A DNA stretch of 6,319 nucleotides from Defluviicoccus sp. (lineage in GTDB: Bacteria > Pseudomonadota > Alphaproteobacteria > Rhodospirillales > Defluviicoccaceae): contig CP058705.1 of assembly GCA_013414705.1 (NCBI GenBank), forward strand, positions 4,072,286 through 4,078,604, read 5' to 3'. Positions 5,332 through 6,319 of the stretch are shown in pieces. The translations under genes were made by a program, and so were the position numbers. The notes beneath the pieces were generated by a model, which did no database searches, was not told the origin of the DNA, and saw nothing but the letters and a program-made list of their open reading frames with translations. The first letter of the stretch is position 1. The number at the start of each line of letters is the position of its first letter.

Positions 5332-6126
5332 ATGATCGAAAGCGACAAATCCGGCCAAGGCAACGAACCCGCCGTGCACTGCCGCGGCGTTACCCGGTCG
5401 TTCGGCAGCGGCGAGGCCCGCGTGATGGCCTTGCGCGGCATCGATCTCGACGTCCGGCACGGGGAACTGATGATGCTGGTCGGACCGTCCGGCTGCGGGA
5501 AGACGACGCTGATTTCGGTCATCGCCGCCATCCTTGATGCGGACGGCGGCGAGTGCCGGGTTCTGGGCGAGGACCTGGGCCGCATGCGACAGGCGGCAAA
5601 GACGGCGTTCCGCCGCCGCCACATCGGCTTCGTGTTCCAGAGCTACAATCTGGTTCCGGCGCTGAGCGCAGCCGAAAACGTCGCCGTGCCGCTGCTGATC
5701 CGCGGCGAACGGGAAAAGCCGGCACAGGCGGCCGCGGTCCGCGTTCTCGAGCAGGTGGGACTCGCCGAGCGAGCACGGGCGATGCCGGACCAGCTCTCCG
5801 GCGGCCAGCAGCAGCGGGTCGCGATCGCGCGCGCCCTCGTCCACGCGCCTGACCTGATCGTCTGCGATGAGCCGACGAGTGCGCTCGACCACCGCACCGG
5901 ACATGCACTGATGCAGCTGATGCGGAGCATCGTCATGGAGAATGGTCGCTCGCTAATCATCGTCACGCACGACGCGCGTATCTTCGAGTTCGCCGATCGC
6001 ATTGCCGAAATGGACGACGGCCGCATCGTTGCCATTGGTGCGCCTGAACAGGTGCATGCGGCTGTCCCGCCTGCCGTACCCGTACCCGCGCCCGAAGCCT
6101 CTCGCTCCGGAGGAACCGCCGCATGA
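5332..6126 (+). CDS. ABC transporter ATPase, DevA/MacB/LolD type
   Basis: 264 residues, cytoplasmic. All nucleotide-binding motifs are present and intact: Walker A GPSGCGKT (51-58), Q-loop Gln103 in FVFQSYNLVPALSAAENV, signature LSGGQQQRVAIARAL (155-169), Walker B LIVCDE (175-180, catalytic Glu180), D-loop SALD (183-186) and H-loop His213 in IIVTHD. The Q-loop context 'FQSYNLVPALSAAENVAVPL' is the hallmark of the LolD/MacB/DevA branch, which powers mechanical transmission exporters acting on periplasmic substrates. The start at 5332 leaves a three-base gap to the permease stop; AAGAG near the permease end is a weak ribosome site, so translational coupling is likely. After the ATPase core (about residue 240) comes an extra tail of about 24 residues, rich in Pro, Ala and Val (VPPAVPVPAPEAS), probably disordered. 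Its last codons hold the adaptor gene's ribosome site, and the two genes overlap by four bases. Confidence 0.94.
   Translation: MIESDKSGQGNEPAVHCRGVTRSFGSGEARVMALRGIDLDVRHGELMMLVGPSGCGKTTLISVIAAILDADGGECRVLGEDLGRMRQAAKTAFRRRHIGFVFQSYNLVPALSAAENVAVPLLIRGEREKPAQAAAVRVLEQVGLAERARAMPDQLSGGQQQRVAIARALVHAPDLIVCDEPTSALDHRTGHALMQLMRSIVMENGRSLIIVTHDARIFEFADRIAEMDDGRIVAIGAPEQVHAAVPPAVPVPAPEASRSGGTAA
6109..6114 (+). promoter_or_regulatory. Ribosome binding site of the adaptor gene inside the ATPase gene
   Basis: GGAGGA lies eight bases before the ATG at 6123 and within the final codons (Gly-Gly) of the ATPase gene. Confidence 0.7.
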
Positions 6127-6319
6127 GGCGTCTTGTGCTGCCGCTTCTTGCCCTGATCGGGGCGATCAGTGTTTTCGTGGTCGCCCGGACTGACAACCAG
6201 AAGCCGGCGCCACCCCAGATGGTCACGCCACCAGCCGTCGCCAGCTACCCGGCCTATATCGCGGGATCAGGGATCATCGAAGCCACCACCCGCAACATTG
6301 CCATCGGCACCGAGGTGCC
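6123..6319 (+). CDS. HlyD/DevB-type membrane fusion protein (periplasmic adaptor), N-terminus, cut at right edge
   Basis: The first 65 residues are visible. An N-terminal membrane anchor (MRRLVLPLLALIGAISVFVVA, about 4-21) follows two arginines, so the rest should face the periplasm. After a proline-rich linker comes YPAYIAGSGIIEATTRNIAIGTEV, which matches the first beta strands of the HlyD/DevB adaptor family, where the chain typically reads 'xVxGxGxVEAxTxNIxIGTxVxGxV'. No lipobox cysteine is seen, so anchoring is by the uncleaved helix. The ATG overlaps the ATPase stop in an ATGA arrangement. As in DevBCA, it would bridge the permease to a TolC-like outer membrane channel. It is the third component of the pump; the coiled-coil hairpin and the rest of the protein lie outside the window. 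Confidence 0.85.
   Translation, partial: MRRLVLPLLALIGAISVFVVARTDNQKPAPPQMVTPPAVASYPAYIAGSGIIEATTRNIAIGTEV

Noticed and set aside
4150..5904. Very long leftward open frame (584 codons) antisense to the permease and ATPase
   Set aside because: It lies opposite two genes with intact family motifs. Its translation is a charge-rich His/Asp/Arg mixture with no recognisable domain, as expected from the mirror frame of GC-rich coding DNA.

Overview
The window is high-GC bacterial DNA with strong G/C preference at third codon positions. Together with the protein families seen (a GltS-type symporter, a metaxin-like glutathione S-transferase, and a small four-helix membrane protein of a kind I associate with sphingomonads), this suggests an alphaproteobacterium, probably of the sphingomonad type. 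The taxonomic placement is inference from recalled family resemblance, not from a search.

Left part (1-1226): the first 190 codons of a sodium/glutamate symporter (ESS/GltS family) run leftward off the edge. A short lipoprotein gene diverges from it at 787. The lipoprotein frame appears to be broken by one extra base near 979, because the better-looking continuation lies in the next frame and runs to 1081.

Middle part (1227-3066): a leftward acidic, glycine- and aspartate-rich ORF (1227-1823) may be the degraded tail of an RTX / type I secretion substrate. It is followed by a small AT-rich intergenic island. Next is a leftward glutathione S-transferase of the metaxin/FAXC-like class (2087-2812), whose leader carries a perfect 12-bp palindrome and a 16-bp tandem duplication directly in front of the Shine-Dalgarno sequence.

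Right part (3067-6319): a small rightward membrane protein is followed by what looks like a self-contained export operon. A TetR-family repressor (3558) is preceded by a plausible -35/-10 pair and a 20-bp imperfect palindrome that ends one base before its ATG. It is followed by a DevC-type FtsX/MacB permease (4177), a MacB/LolD-type ABC ATPase (5332) and the start of a HlyD/DevB-type membrane fusion protein (6123, cut by the right edge). Gaps are 13 bp, 3 bp and a 4-bp overlap, so the four genes are very likely cotranscribed. The likely logic is that a ligand releases TetR from its operator and the DevBCA-like tripartite pump, probably with a TolC-type outer membrane channel encoded elsewhere or just downstream, exports that ligand or a related lipid-like substrate.

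I found no RNA genes, insertion sequences, CRISPR arrays or clear rho-independent terminators. Nothing here is convincingly a wholly new system. The best leads are the repressor-operator-exporter unit, the altered pore-loop motif in the symporter, the frameshifted lipoprotein and the duplicated leader element of the transferase gene.
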